64,000 nt of DNA from Phormidesmis priestleyi ULC007 (GCF_001895925.1 NZ_MPPI01000004.1:62001-126000); one strand, 5' to 3'; positions 27,715 to 37,019 are shown, counted from the first letter of the stretch. Program-made: numbers and translations. The notes: generated by a model not told the origin, from the sequence alone.

Positions 27715-27874
27715 TAACGTCAGTTCGCTTCGTTCTTCAGCGCTTCAGCCCCCTAAATCCCCATTCTGGGGGACTTCAAGCCCAGAATTGAGGTTCAAAG
27801 TCCCCCAATTTTGGGGGATTTAGGGGGCACCCCGGATCGGCAACCGTAGCGAAAAGCTTCATCGAATTCACGTC
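27715..27874. repeat. palindrome-cored intergenic element, subfamily 1 (copy A)
   Basis: About 160 bp. The core contains CCCCCTAAATCCCC and its complement GGGGGATTTAGGGGG around an inner CCCCATTCTGGGG and CCCCCAATTTTGGGGG. Outer ends are TAACGTCAGTTCG and GAATTCACGTC. It shares ends with copies at 38461 and 58951. It sits between two convergent genes and could act as a two-way terminator. Confidence 0.8.
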
Positions 27875-27877
27875 TTT

Positions 27878-28396
27878 CTAACTCTTTGCCAAATAGCGTA
27901 AGACGCGCTCCTCGACGCGCTTGCCGTTAGGGAACTCAATTCCTAGCACTGGGTTAGGAATCTGAGACATGGGCATTTGCAGCACGTAGGTATAGCCCTT
28001 ATTTTTGAACTCAAAATAGCGCATTTGACGAGGGTTATAATTCGTGGCTTCCAGGTTTAGAACGCGGTTGTGATGGTGACGATCGCGACTTCGATAATAA
28101 CGGGGCTGAGTGTGATGATTTGGGTCTGAACAAATGTAAACCAAAAAACTTTTGGTTTCGGCGTAGGTCATAATGCCCCCAGTACCACGACAAGTTCGGT
28201 CTTCCTTCAACTCTTTAAGCGAACCTACTTTTAACGGTTCGCTTTTTTCTTTGAGATTCTTTGGGGTCGAGACTTGCTGGGTGATTTCTGGCTGAAAAGC
28301 AAACGACACGGGACTTTGGTTTGCATATAAAGCCGTCAACGTGCTGATGGCGATCGCGCCCACCATGCCCAGCCGCTTGTTTTGATCAAAATTCAT
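27878..28396 (-). CDS. secreted protein of unknown function
   Basis: A 172-residue protein. Residues about 8-35 look like a signal region (hydrophobic GMVGAIAISTLTALYA, possible cleavage near FAFQ). The mature part has a charged linker, two cysteines (in RTCRGTG and YICSD) that could form a disulfide, a histidine/arginine-rich patch (RYYRSRDRHHHNR), and then YTYVLQMPMSQIPNPVLGIEFPNGK. I recognise no family. The start is strong, with AGGAGG six bases before the ATG. It is upstream-adjacent to the repeat A element. Confidence 0.65.
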   Translation of the reverse strand: MNFDQNKRLGMVGAIAISTLTALYANQSPVSFAFQPEITQQVSTPKNLKEKSEPLKVGSLKELKEDRTCRGTGGIMTYAETKSFLVYICSDPNHHTQPRYYRSRDRHHHNRVLNLEATNYNPRQMRYFEFKNKGYTYVLQMPMSQIPNPVLGIEFPNGKRVEERVLRYLAKS

Positions 28397-28460
28397 TGTC
28401 GCCTCCTCTTAAAACTCACCCCTTTATATAGTGACAATCTCTATCAAAAGTGCAAACAAA

Positions 28461-30287
28461 TCAACTCCCTAACTTGACATAAATTTGGTAGCCGATAGAT
28501 TCAGTCGCTTGAGAAGCGATTACCAGTTCGTAGCTGCCCGTTTTGTTAATTTTCGTTGACCACGACTGACCAGAAGAATTTTGCAGTAACGGCGGTGCCT
28601 CTGGAAACGGGAATATGGATAATTGAGTCGCACGATCGGGCGCTTTGAGCGCAACTTGCAGAGTCTGACCCTGATTGACCCGCACGACGTAAACCTTTCC
28701 CTGTCCCGGCTTTAAGGTGTCTTGGTCGTTAAAGGGTTGGGTGCTGATTCGCTTCAAGGCAGATTTGTCGCGAAAGGCACTCACTTGATCATGAGCGATC
28801 GCATACCAAACCTGTCCAAACTTGCGCGGGTTTAGCGGCTGACGCTGCTGTGGGAATAAGTAGCTAAATCGGGCATCGGTTAGGGTTGAGAGCGATCGAC
28901 CACTCACTTTTAATTGGTTGACTTCGGTTAACCAGCCGTTATAACTGGCGCGATTGTAGCGACCCAGGTTGCTTCGAGCTTCTTGACTCAGGGTTTCCAG
29001 CTTTTTTAAGACTGTCTTAGCTAAGGCGTTCCATTCCGCCCGAAACTGATTAGCTTTAGGGTCTGTGTCTAAGCTGCGGTTTTGCAACTGAGGGTGCTGG
29101 GCGTAAAACAACTCATCCACTAAATCAGTGAACACGTTAAACGAGATGCCTAATCTTTTGCGATCGTCGCGCAAGGATTCCTGAGTTTTCTGCTCATCTT
29201 CGTTATTTTCAGAAGGTGAGAAATTCTGTGCAGCAGTGGTTCCTGATGGTTCAGGTTTCAATAAAGATAGAATCCTCCAACTTGCGATTCCGGTTAACCC
29301 AAAGAACACAGACACCAAAATCAAAAACGATAGATCTTGCAAAATCCGAGGTTCAGGAAGTTCCGAAGCAGAGGTTTGAGTGACTTTTGATTTTTTGGAT
29401 TTTGAGGTTTGAATTTTAGAATTTGAATGCTTCTCTTGATCTTTGACCGCAAGTCTTCTCAATGCCTGAGCAACTTTTCCTGGGGTTGAATATCGCCTAG
29501 CAGGATTTGGTGACAACATCCGCTCTAAAACTTGAGCAAATTGCGGACTAACGATCGCCCATTCTTGCCAAGACCAGCGCTGAGTTTTGTCGTCATAAAG
29601 TTCTTCCGGCTCTCGCCCTGTGAGCAACACCACCGCGATCGCTGCCAGGGCATAAAAGTCACTATCTCGTGCTACCCGATCGCTCAATCGCTGCTCTAAA
29701 GGCGCATAGCCCCAGTTACCCACTTTGCTGTGAGAAGTCAACTGCAACGTTAGCGCCACGTCTCGCACTAGCCCAAACTGAATCAAGACAGGTAACTGAT
29801 CAGACGATCGCAGCACGATGCTATCGAGATTAAGGTTTTGATGAATGATCTCATGAGCGTGAAGGTCGCTCAATACAGGCAACACCTTCAACAGCAGATT
29901 CAGCACTTCTGTCTCTGAGAACACATAACCTTGCGCCAACCGTTGATTGAGTAACGCTCGATAAGTGTAGCCATCCACATAGTCTCTAACCCCAAATAAG
30001 CGGCGATCGGGTTCGTCCGCAAAAGCAGGGTGGACAATCATCACCCGAAATCGCGGAATTTGAGGATGGTGTAATTCTGCCAGCAGGCTGACTTCTTGCT
30101 GAAAGCGTTCTCTTAATGCGTCTAGATCATCGGTTTTAAGGGGAATAAATTCTTCTAGAACACAGCGTTCGTGCGATCGTTTTAAGTCTTCTGCAACATA
30201 AGCCCATCCATAGTCTCCTTGTCTAAGCGCCTCAATGATTCGATAGCGATTGTGCAGCAGAGTGTCTAATGGAATTGGAGATGGCAT
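28461..30287 (-). CDS. predicted pseudokinase with membrane segment and C-terminal sensor-like domain
   Basis: A 608-residue protein. Residues 14-280 follow the cyanobacterial Ser/Thr kinase fold: a loop GDYGWAY (24-30), DLHAHEIIHQNLNLDSIVLR, and GYAPLEQ retained. The three catalytic positions are lost. The beta-3 Lys is Glu (CVLEEF, 42-47), the catalytic-loop HRD is HQN (149-151), and DFG is QFG (170-172). Residues about 322-345 form a transmembrane helix. The last 120 residues (VYVVRVNQGQTLQVALKA...KTGSYELVIASQ) resemble PPC-type bacterial C-terminal domains. ATP hydrolysis is unlikely, so a scaffold or ligand-sensing role is inferred. It lies 64 bp from the secreted-protein gene in the same direction. 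Confidence 0.85.
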   Translation of the reverse strand: MPSPIPLDTLLHNRYRIIEALRQGDYGWAYVAEDLKRSHERCVLEEFIPLKTDDLDALRERFQQEVSLLAELHHPQIPRFRVMIVHPAFADEPDRRLFGVRDYVDGYTYRALLNQRLAQGYVFSETEVLNLLLKVLPVLSDLHAHEIIHQNLNLDSIVLRSSDQLPVLIQFGLVRDVALTLQLTSHSKVGNWGYAPLEQRLSDRVARDSDFYALAAIAVVLLTGREPEELYDDKTQRWSWQEWAIVSPQFAQVLERMLSPNPARRYSTPGKVAQALRRLAVKDQEKHSNSKIQTSKSKKSKVTQTSASELPEPRILQDLSFLILVSVFFGLTGIASWRILSLLKPEPSGTTAAQNFSPSENNEDEQKTQESLRDDRKRLGISFNVFTDLVDELFYAQHPQLQNRSLDTDPKANQFRAEWNALAKTVLKKLETLSQEARSNLGRYNRASYNGWLTEVNQLKVSGRSLSTLTDARFSYLFPQQRQPLNPRKFGQVWYAIAHDQVSAFRDKSALKRISTQPFNDQDTLKPGQGKVYVVRVNQGQTLQVALKAPDRATQLSIFPFPEAPPLLQNSSGQSWSTKINKTGSYELVIASQATESIGYQIYVKLGS

Positions 30288-30526
30288 AGCAGTTTAGTAA
30301 TAGTGAAAGTACTCCAATGGCTGATTTTTTGATGAGGTAACGATTTCAAATAAGAACTTTTGTACTAATCTAACATTAGTAATTAGCTTAGAATCAACTT
30401 TTTGCAGAAAATCAAGATTTTTCGAGCATTACGGCAGCTTTTAAGACGCTGTTTTTGGAGTATTAAGCGCTCAAGTTGTGACTGATTGAAGTGCCTAATG
30501 TTGTAAGAACCCGATCACTCGTGTCC

Positions 30527-32116
30527 CTATTTATCTTGAGAAAACAACGCAGTTAGCGAGATCGCTTGGGCGAGTTGCATTTGCCCATAGCTAAAAACAT
30601 AGGGCACCGTTGACGGCAAAAATGGCAAAAATTGCTCTAACACATAGGGACTGCCATAGATAATTAAGGCTTGTAATTGCTGAGATTTAAGCAAATGATC
30701 AAACCAGTTTTGAGCAGTTTCTGTCAACCCAGCGCTGCCTCTAAACGGGTTTCCTCGAATAAACAATTGCAGCAGCGTTGGACACAAATGGGTCGAATTT
30801 GAGTCAAGCAAAATTGTCGGCGTGTATCGATCAATCACTTGAACTTGAGTAAACCCAAACTGACGGGGAACTGCGATCGCAGGTGCAGTTCGTCCTAAAA
30901 AGTCACAGTCGATGCCATCATCAATCAAAATTAAATTTCGTCCATTTTTCTCAGGTAAATGATCTAGTCGTGACAGAGTTGGATGATAAACCCGCATCGA
31001 GTCTTGCAAGATTTTGGTGTTGGTCGCGATCGCTTCGGGCTGTGCAAGAAGCGACAAAGATTGTGTTTCTGAAGGCAAGACTTTGAGTTTGGCATCCCAA
31101 ATGCGCTCAACTGATGCGCGAATGCGATCGGGGGAAATCCGTCCTGCTTTGACTGCTGCACAAACTGCATGAATTGCGCGCTCTGGGTGAAGAGGCATTA
31201 ACAAAATGTCGGCTCCCGCTTCGACTGCCAAAACTGCTGACTCGTCGTTGCCATAGCGGTTAGCGATCGCGCCCATAATTAGCGCATCCGTGACAATCAA
31301 GCCTTCAAATCCCAATCGTTGCCGAAGTTCTGCGGTGAGAACTTGGGGCGAAAGAGTTGCCGGATAGCGATCGTCTAATGCCGGAATCTGAAGATGAGCG
31401 CTCATCACCGCATCAACGCCCGCTTGAATCGCTGCCTGGAATGGGGGAAGTTCGACTTGTTCGAGTCGGGCGCGATCGTGCTGCAAAACGGGCAATTCCA
31501 AATGAGAATCTACCGCCGTATCGCCATGACCCGGAAAATGTTTCGCGGTGGTTAAAACTTTGTGAGACTGTGCGCCTCGAATAAACGCAGTTGCCAATTC
31601 GCTAACAATTTCTGTGGTTTCCCCAAACGCCCGGACATTAATCACCGGATTGGCTGGGTTGTTGTTGACATCCACGATCGGAGCCAGCACCCAATTTAGC
31701 CCGATCGCCACCGCTTCTTGGGCAGTCACGGCTCCCATTTGCTCGGCGTAATCACAGGCAAGCGGTAAATTGAATTGAGCGATCGCATTCAGTGCCATCG
31801 GCGGCGGAAACCAGGTTGCCCCTGAAAATCGTTGCCCGACTCCTTCTTCAATATCGGCAGAAATCAGCAGCGGAATCTTTGCCCAGGCTTGAAGTTGCTG
31901 AGTCCGCAGTGTAATTTCTCCCGCACTGCCACCCAACAAAATTACGCCCCCGACTCCTAAATCTTCGAGAAGATGACGTAGCGTTGTTGAATTTGCTTCC
32001 CAGAGCGGATATTGAATTTGATGGTCAAACAAATAGCCAGACGTTCGCACGACGACCATTTGAGCGACCTGCTCAATTAAGGTCAGTGAGTCAAGATTGG
32101 GCAAAGAAGACAGCAT
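30527..32116 (-). CDS. nagZ: glycoside hydrolase family 3, NagZ-type beta-N-acetylhexosaminidase
   Basis: Hydrolyses N-acetylglucosaminyl-anhydromuropeptides in cell-wall recycling. The 529-residue product has the GH3 barrel. KHFPGHGDTAVDSH (about 194-207) holds the NagZ Asp-His catalytic dyad, and LIVTDALIMGAI carries the nucleophile Asp. Residues from about 350 form an extra C-terminal domain absent from the short (about 340-residue) enterobacterial NagZ but common in larger GH3 members. It lies downstream of rbfA in the same direction, separated by the repeat element at 32160. Confidence 0.88.
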   Translation of the reverse strand: MLSSLPNLDSLTLIEQVAQMVVVRTSGYLFDHQIQYPLWEANSTTLRHLLEDLGVGGVILLGGSAGEITLRTQQLQAWAKIPLLISADIEEGVGQRFSGATWFPPPMALNAIAQFNLPLACDYAEQMGAVTAQEAVAIGLNWVLAPIVDVNNNPANPVINVRAFGETTEIVSELATAFIRGAQSHKVLTTAKHFPGHGDTAVDSHLELPVLQHDRARLEQVELPPFQAAIQAGVDAVMSAHLQIPALDDRYPATLSPQVLTAELRQRLGFEGLIVTDALIMGAIANRYGNDESAVLAVEAGADILLMPLHPERAIHAVCAAVKAGRISPDRIRASVERIWDAKLKVLPSETQSLSLLAQPEAIATNTKILQDSMRVYHPTLSRLDHLPEKNGRNLILIDDGIDCDFLGRTAPAIAVPRQFGFTQVQVIDRYTPTILLDSNSTHLCPTLLQLFIRGNPFRGSAGLTETAQNWFDHLLKSQQLQALIIYGSPYVLEQFLPFLPSTVPYVFSYGQMQLAQAISLTALFSQDK

Positions 32117-32159
32117 AGATAGACGGATTGACGATCGTCATTCATTATCGTCTGTCTTC

Positions 32160-32402
32160 TTGGGAACGTGGATTTATTAAGGTGTAATTTCTCGCCCTCG
32201 CCCTGTCCCTAAAAAGTTACGGTGCACACAAGTCTTTGTCGCTGCGATTCAGTCGGCTTCAGCCCCCTAAATCCCCCATTCTGGGGGACTTTGAGCCAAA
32301 ACTCCAGCTTCAAAGTCCCTCACTCGTGGGGGATTTAGGGGGCAAAAGTTTCGGCGAGAACAAATCGGAAAACTTTTGCAGGCTATTAATTCACGATCCT
32401 TA
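32160..32402. repeat. palindrome-cored intergenic element, subfamily 2 (copy B)
   Basis: About 243 bp. One end has GGAACGTGGATTTATTAAGG, and the other has TATTAATTCACGATCC, an imperfect terminal inverted repeat. The middle carries the CCCCCTAAATCCCCC / GGGGGATTTAGGGGG core. The whole element is the reverse complement of the copy at 52356-52598. It separates rbfA from nagZ. Confidence 0.8.
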
Positions 32403-32434
32403 GCGGTTGTGACAACCCGATCTGGTTCAACAAA

Positions 32435-32833
32435 CTATTCTTCAGCCGAAACCGAATCGCCAGCCAGATCGTCAGGCTTGCGTTCTCGACTCAGCCGACT
32501 AATCAGATTGAGAACGTTGTCACCTCGTTCTAGACCCTGGTCTTCGACAAAAATGATTTCAGGGGTGCGGCGCAACCGAACTCGACGACCCAACTCGCCG
32601 CGCACAAAGCTAGTTGCCGACTTTAGCCCCGCCATCGTTTCAGTTTTGGCTTCGGCTGATCCATAAATGCTCACAAAAATCTTGGCGTGTTGCAAGTCGC
32701 CAGAAACATCTACATCCGTCACACTCACCATGCCAGTGCCGATGCGATCGTCTTTGATGCCATTGACTAGCATCTGGCTAACTTCGCGTTTAATTTGCTC
32801 TGCAACACGAGCCATGCGCCGATCTGTAGCCAT
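32435..32833 (-). CDS. rbfA: 30S ribosome-binding factor A
   Basis: Assists late 16S rRNA processing and 30S maturation, especially in the cold. The 132-residue product has the KH-like RbfA pattern: [35 protein letters not shown], and [18 protein letters not shown]. Start ATG 32833 ([10 protein letters not shown]) aligns with the family, and the 12-residue upstream extension is rejected. It follows the Ycf33-type gene. Confidence 0.95.
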   Translation of the reverse strand: MATDRRMARVAEQIKREVSQMLVNGIKDDRIGTGMVSVTDVDVSGDLQHAKIFVSIYGSAEAKTETMAGLKSATSFVRGELGRRVRLRRTPEIIFVEDQGLERGDNVLNLISRLSRERKPDDLAGDSVSAEE

Positions 32834-32935
32834 TATCTCTTGTCCTTTCTGTGCGATCCAGACTCTCATACTAGCACCGTGTCTTCACGAGGCATCAAGC
32901 CAAAGGTGGATGAACAATGCTCATCCACCTTTTGT

Positions 32936-33133
32936 TTAGCTAAATCCCAACATCGCCTTTAGCGTAAAGCTGAGACAGGCAAAGGCAGCGACGAAGAAAC
33001 CCACGATCGCGATCGCCGTCACAGGTTTTTTAAACAACGGGACGATCGGCGAAAACACATTCAAAATCACGCCCAAAATTACGCCGATCAAAAAACGGGG
33101 ATATTTAGAAACAGTACTCCAAAGGTCTTGCAT
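32936..33133 (-). CDS. DUF751/Ycf33-type small membrane protein
   Basis: A 65-residue protein starting MQDLWSTVSKYPRFLIGV with two hydrophobic helices. It ends in AFACLSFTLKAMLG. This matches the DUF751 (plastid Ycf33) family, whose function is unknown. It is usually next to rbfA, as here (102 bp upstream). A longer frame from 33259 would overlap the divergent methylase, so ATG 33133 is used. Confidence 0.85.
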   Translation of the reverse strand: MQDLWSTVSKYPRFLIGVILGVILNVFSPIVPLFKKPVTAIAIVGFFVAAFACLSFTLKAMLGFS

Positions 33134-33169
33134 AGCTTCAATTTGCGAATTCCCTTTTATGATAATTGA

Positions 33170-34018
33170 ATGATCACACAAATTCGTGCCACATCTCCTC
33201 GCCCGTTTCTTAAATGGGTGGGTGGAAAAAATCAACTGATTCAACAATATCTCCCTCATTTTCCAGAGAGTTATCGTCGCTATTACGAGCCGTTTGTAGG
33301 GGGAGGGGCGATTTTTTTCCGCTTACAGCCTCAGCAATCTTTTCTCGCTGACATCAACATTGAGTTGGTCAATGTCTACCGATGTGTCAGAGAACAGGTC
33401 GAAGAATTAATCACGCTGCTAGAAAACCATCAAGCGCTGCACGGGCAAGAACATTTTTATGCAGTACGATCGCAGCCCACAACCTCTGATGACTGGTTCC
33501 TCGAAGGCAATAATTTAGAACGAGCCGCGCGGCTAATTTATCTCAACAAAACCTGCTTTAACGGTCTTTATCGAGAGAATTCTAAAGGACAGTTTAACGT
33601 GCCGATCGGCAGCTATCAAAAGCCAACAATTTGCGATTCAGATTTACTTCGAGTTGCGTCTTCGGCGCTGCAATCTGCTCAAATCGAACGGAGTTCTTTT
33701 GACGCGGTTTTAGACCATGCCAAAGGTTCTGAAGATTTTGTTTATTTCGATCCGCCTTACTATCCGATCAGTTCGACGAGCAAGTTTACGAACTATAGCC
33801 GCTACTCATTTAGCGAAGCCGATCAAATTCGCCTTAAAGAGGTGTTTGTTGAACTGAGCGATCGGGGCGTAAAGGTCATGCTTTCTAACTCTGATTGTCC
33901 CTTTATTCGAGAGCTTTTTAACGGGTTTAATATTCATACCATTAACGCGAATCGCAACATTAACTGCAACACTGAAAAACGAGGAAAGATTACGGAAGTG
34001 TTAGTGACTTCTTACTAA
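33170..34018 (+). CDS. dam: Dam-type DNA adenine-N6 methyltransferase
   Basis: A 282-residue D12-class methylase. Motif I region is FLKWVGGKNQ and FVGGGA (42-47). Motif IV is DPPY (194-197), followed by TSKFTNYSRYSF. LYLNKTCFNGLYREN-type text (IYLNKTCFNGLYREN, 123-137) and this motif IV context are those of GATC-specific Dam/DpnM enzymes. No restriction partner is adjacent, so it is a solitary methylase. GATC lies inside HIP1 (GCGATCGC), the most abundant octamer in this genome. Specificity is inferred from the family, not shown. It converges on the next gene with a 4-bp stop overlap. Confidence 0.9.
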   Translation: MITQIRATSPRPFLKWVGGKNQLIQQYLPHFPESYRRYYEPFVGGGAIFFRLQPQQSFLADINIELVNVYRCVREQVEELITLLENHQALHGQEHFYAVRSQPTTSDDWFLEGNNLERAARLIYLNKTCFNGLYRENSKGQFNVPIGSYQKPTICDSDLLRVASSALQSAQIERSSFDAVLDHAKGSEDFVYFDPPYYPISSTSKFTNYSRYSFSEADQIRLKEVFVELSDRGVKVMLSNSDCPFIRELFNGFNIHTINANRNINCNTEKRGKITEVLVTSY

Positions 34019-34680
34019 AATTCTGCTCGACGATGATGCACTCGAAACCGTCGTGCAGATGTATCTTTCTCGTAATAATCTTCAAACGTCACCTCGTGCA
34101 AACCCTGATTTTGAAACGCGCCTAGCTCCTCGCGAGTCAAGGGAAACGGAACAGTTTCAGCAGGTTGATCAGCATTGCGTCCACGACAAATAATCAGCAG
34201 TGATCCAGCACGTTTGACCAATGCCGCGACGTGGGGAATCGCCCGATCGCGCACCTCTTTCGGCATCGCTTGCAGGGTGTAAGACTCCAGCACAAAATCA
34301 AATCCACCTTGCCAAGTAGCCGGAACGTTGAACAAATCAGCGACTTGATAAGTCACGGCTGAGTCAGGAAAGCGCTTTTGACACCAGGCGATCGCGGTCG
34401 GAGAAATATCAAATGCAGTTACCTCAAATCCCAACTGTGACAGGGCTTCAGCGTCGTCTCCTAAACCACAGCCGATGACGATCGCTCGTTTACCTGTGCC
34501 CGTGATCTGCTCTCGTTCTAGCCATTCTGCCAGGTTAGGATTCACCGTCATGTCTGCCCAAGGCACCGCTTTTTCGTCTCCGGCGGCAGTCTCATATAGC
34601 CGCTCAAACCAGCCCAAGGGATCACCTTTCTCGATAAATTCCTTAGCAAGTTGCTTTGTTCGATTTCTAATCGGTTCCAC
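34015..34680 (-). CDS. class I SAM-dependent methyltransferase (TPMT-like)
   Basis: A 221-residue enzyme. Motif I is AIVIGCGLGDDAEALSQLG, followed by VTAFDISPTAIAWCQKRF and ADLFNVP. GDPLGWFERLYETAAG at the N-terminus recalls thiopurine/thiol methyltransferase-like enzymes that act on small molecules. The substrate is not predictable. Its stop shares CTAA (34015-34018) with the stop of the convergent dam gene. Confidence 0.82.
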   Translation of the reverse strand: MEPIRNRTKQLAKEFIEKGDPLGWFERLYETAAGDEKAVPWADMTVNPNLAEWLEREQITGTGKRAIVIGCGLGDDAEALSQLGFEVTAFDISPTAIAWCQKRFPDSAVTYQVADLFNVPATWQGGFDFVLESYTLQAMPKEVRDRAIPHVAALVKRAGSLLIICRGRNADQPAETVPFPLTREELGAFQNQGLHEVTFEDYYEKDTSARRFRVHHRRAEF

Positions 34681-34714
34681 AGAGTTCTGATTTCACTCCT
34701 CAGTTTGAAACTTT

Positions 34715-34921
34715 CTAGCTGGATCTTGACGGAATCTTTCTAATAATAGGTGGAAAGTTTTGAAAATCATCTAGCGATTTCGGCGCAGGGAAGATTTCTG
34801 TAGGAGGTTCAGCATTCACTTTATCCATGTAAGCGTAGAATGCTGCATCATTACTGCGATGAGCAAGCATATAAGCCTTCAACTCTTTTCGAGTCATTGC
34901 CTCAAAATTAGGCTGAGTCAT
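34715..34921 (-). CDS. small DUF6887-like protein
   Basis: A 68-residue acidic/basic protein beginning MTQPNFEAMTRKELKAYMLA, then HRSNDAAFYAYMDKV. This opening is shared by many small cyanobacterial proteins that I associate with DUF6887. Those are often paired with a second small gene, which is not seen here. ATG 34921 matches the family start, and the ATG three codons upstream is also possible. No function is known. Confidence 0.65.
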   Translation of the reverse strand: MTQPNFEAMTRKELKAYMLAHRSNDAAFYAYMDKVNAEPPTEIFPAPKSLDDFQNFPPIIRKIPSRSS

Positions 34922-34939
34922 AAATTTCAACTAGAAAGA

Positions 34940-35866
34940 TTAAGCAGACTTAATCGGAACAATACCCCGATCGAACACCTGATAATCTGTTCCGATGCCT
35001 TGAATTTCTAGACGATCGTTATATACCTCGACTCCAGAAAAGCCAAATCGCGATACGGCGTATTCTGTCCACTGCGATCGACCTACCGGGCGCAAGTGAG
35101 CGCCGCCAATGCCCGTAATCAGATAAGTTGTGCCATCAATGGAACGAGTTCGCTCATAGTTATGCTCGTGACCGTTGATATAAAGCTGAACGCCATGTTT
35201 TTTGAAGATCGGCGTTAGCAGAGAAACCATTTCTTGGTTAGTGCCATATTGTCCTGAAGAATAGATCGGATGATGTCCATAGACAATTTTCCAAGGTGCG
35301 GTGCTGCCGCTCAACTCTTGATTTAACCAGGCAAGTTGCCCCTTCCAATCGGCGTTGGTGTTGGTATCTAAAACAAAAAACTGCGCCGACTTTTCACGAT
35401 AGGTATAGCGCCGCCCATCCATGTTGTATCCGGCATAGCGCAGTTGCAACTCGCCGTTTTGACTCCGAATATCATGATTTCCCAGACAGGCGTGAAACTT
35501 GACTCCCTGCTTCAGCAACGCTGCATAAGGCTGCTCAAACACCGCCCCAATTTTCTCCATTTCGCCATTGGTGTAGATATTGTCACCCGCCAACACCGCC
35601 AGCGAATAGGGATTTTGCTGATAGTAACGAGTCATCGCCTCCGAGACAGCGTTCTGATTGCGATCGCCCGCTCCTACATCGGCAACCGCCACAAATCGCA
35701 GCACTAGATTTTTTTGAGTAGAGGGCACGATCGCAGTCTTTGCCCCAGCATTGAGTGGGTAGTTTGCCGATTGAGATGATTGCCCGATTAGGGTTTTTCC
35801 GATCGCAGTCAAACCTAGACCACTCAACCCACCCACGATCAGAAATTTGCGGCGTTTTAAGCTCAT
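34940..35866 (-). CDS. Tat-exported calcineurin-like metallophosphoesterase
   Basis: A 308-residue protein. Residues 4-9 KRRKFL plus a hydrophobic stretch form a twin-arginine signal. Metal motifs are VADVGAGD, GDNIY, GNHD, GHHPIYSSG and GHEHNYER, the order of purple-acid-phosphatase-like enzymes (dinuclear metal, phosphate monoesters). It is probably periplasmic and involved in phosphate scavenging. No Pho box was identified by eye. Confidence 0.88.
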   Translation of the reverse strand: MSLKRRKFLIVGGLSGLGLTAIGKTLIGQSSQSANYPLNAGAKTAIVPSTQKNLVLRFVAVADVGAGDRNQNAVSEAMTRYYQQNPYSLAVLAGDNIYTNGEMEKIGAVFEQPYAALLKQGVKFHACLGNHDIRSQNGELQLRYAGYNMDGRRYTYREKSAQFFVLDTNTNADWKGQLAWLNQELSGSTAPWKIVYGHHPIYSSGQYGTNQEMVSLLTPIFKKHGVQLYINGHEHNYERTRSIDGTTYLITGIGGAHLRPVGRSQWTEYAVSRFGFSGVEVYNDRLEIQGIGTDYQVFDRGIVPIKSA

Positions 35867-35984
35867 AAGTCTAAATTATGTGAGAGAACAAAGATTAGCG
35901 CAAAATGGTAAATTGATGCTCGTAAGGTGGCACCCGTTGCAAGTGACTGTGCCCATTGTTTGTGCCGCCTCAAAGGAGATTTGT

Positions 35985-37019
35985 ATGCCGCAAGACGAAC
36001 CCAATCAGTCAGACGAGACAGAATTGCCTCAGCCCAGTGTGGCACAGTCCCCCACTTCTGAGCAAACGGGCATCCAAATTCTTCCTTGGCTGCGATCGGT
36101 GAGCATCCGATTATTGCGAACCACCGTTCAGGGACTCGAAGGCACGATCGCCAAGCTAGAAGCCGATACTTCGACCGGGGCAACGTTGCCCATCTCGCCC
36201 AAGCTTCAAACTCAGATGCGATCGCTGTGGGAACGCATAGGGTCGCTGCTCAAAAAGTTTTGGCAATGGTTTGTGCCCGTTTGGGAAAAGCTTTTGACCC
36301 AAATTAGAACTCGACTCCCCGAAAATCTGAGTCAGAAACTCAACGATCGTGCCCTCTCTAGCGTCGTTGCGAGTCTTCTGATCGTTGTGCTGTGGACGAC
36401 TTCTAACCTGTTTGCGTCTAAACCGCCGACCAAAGTTGCGATCGCGCCCCAACCTGCTCAAAAAACGATCCCTGTTTCCGAACCCGCTTCTAAACCCATT
36501 CAGCCAGATTTTGGTAGCCCCGCTCCACAACCGATTCCGACCGAGTTGACTGCCCCCGAACCGGAGAAACCTGCCCCCACGATCGCATCTCCCGTTGCTG
36601 AACCCATTGCCCCATCTCCTCCCGTTGTCGAACCTGCGCCTCCGATTGAAGAACCCGCCCCTGAGCCAGAGAAGCCTGCACCGCCTGTTATAGAACTCAC
36701 CCCAGAGCAGAAATTGATCGCTTCGATTCAAGATCAAGTCGTCACTGTTGCTGATCCCTATTCCAGTGGGTTAATTGAAACGATTAAGCCCAACTTCAAC
36801 AGGAGTCGTTTGAGCGTTTCAGTCGGCGATGATTGGTATGGGTTGAGTCGATCGCAGCAAGACAAACTCGGTGACGAACTGTTGAAACGCTCTCAAGAAC
36901 TCGATTTCAGCAAGTTAGAGATCACAGATGCTCAAGGGACACTATTGGCGCGCAGTCCGGTGGTTGGCTCAACAATGGTAATTTTGCAGCGCAAGGCAGA
37001 CGCACCGGAAACGGTTTAA
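35985..37019 (+). CDS. membrane protein with long proline/glutamate-rich linker
   Basis: A 344-residue protein of unknown family. Residues 1-30 are polar. Residues 40-120 contain amphipathic helices. Residues about 125-145 (SSVVASLLIVVLWTTSNLFA) are a transmembrane helix. Residues about 150-245 are Pro-Glu-Ala-rich with repeated EPAP/EKPAP units, and 245-344 form a compact domain (LIASIQDQVVTVADPYSSGL ... SVGDDWYGLSRSQQDKLGDE). The layout suggests a tethered domain that spans the periplasm. ATG 35985 has AGGAG six bases upstream, so the 46-residue extension is rejected. Its stop shares TTAA with nanE. Confidence 0.72.
   Translation: MPQDEPNQSDETELPQPSVAQSPTSEQTGIQILPWLRSVSIRLLRTTVQGLEGTIAKLEADTSTGATLPISPKLQTQMRSLWERIGSLLKKFWQWFVPVWEKLLTQIRTRLPENLSQKLNDRALSSVVASLLIVVLWTTSNLFASKPPTKVAIAPQPAQKTIPVSEPASKPIQPDFGSPAPQPIPTELTAPEPEKPAPTIASPVAEPIAPSPPVVEPAPPIEEPAPEPEKPAPPVIELTPEQKLIASIQDQVVTVADPYSSGLIETIKPNFNRSRLSVSVGDDWYGLSRSQQDKLGDELLKRSQELDFSKLEITDAQGTLLARSPVVGSTMVILQRKADAPETV

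Noticed and set aside
35847-35984. Upstream extension of the proline-rich membrane protein
   Set aside because: It overlaps the divergent phosphoesterase start; ATG 35985 has AGGAG six bases upstream.
36156-36737. 193-codon leftward frame rich in Arg and Gly
   Set aside because: A shadow of the proline-rich linker coding sequence on the other strand.
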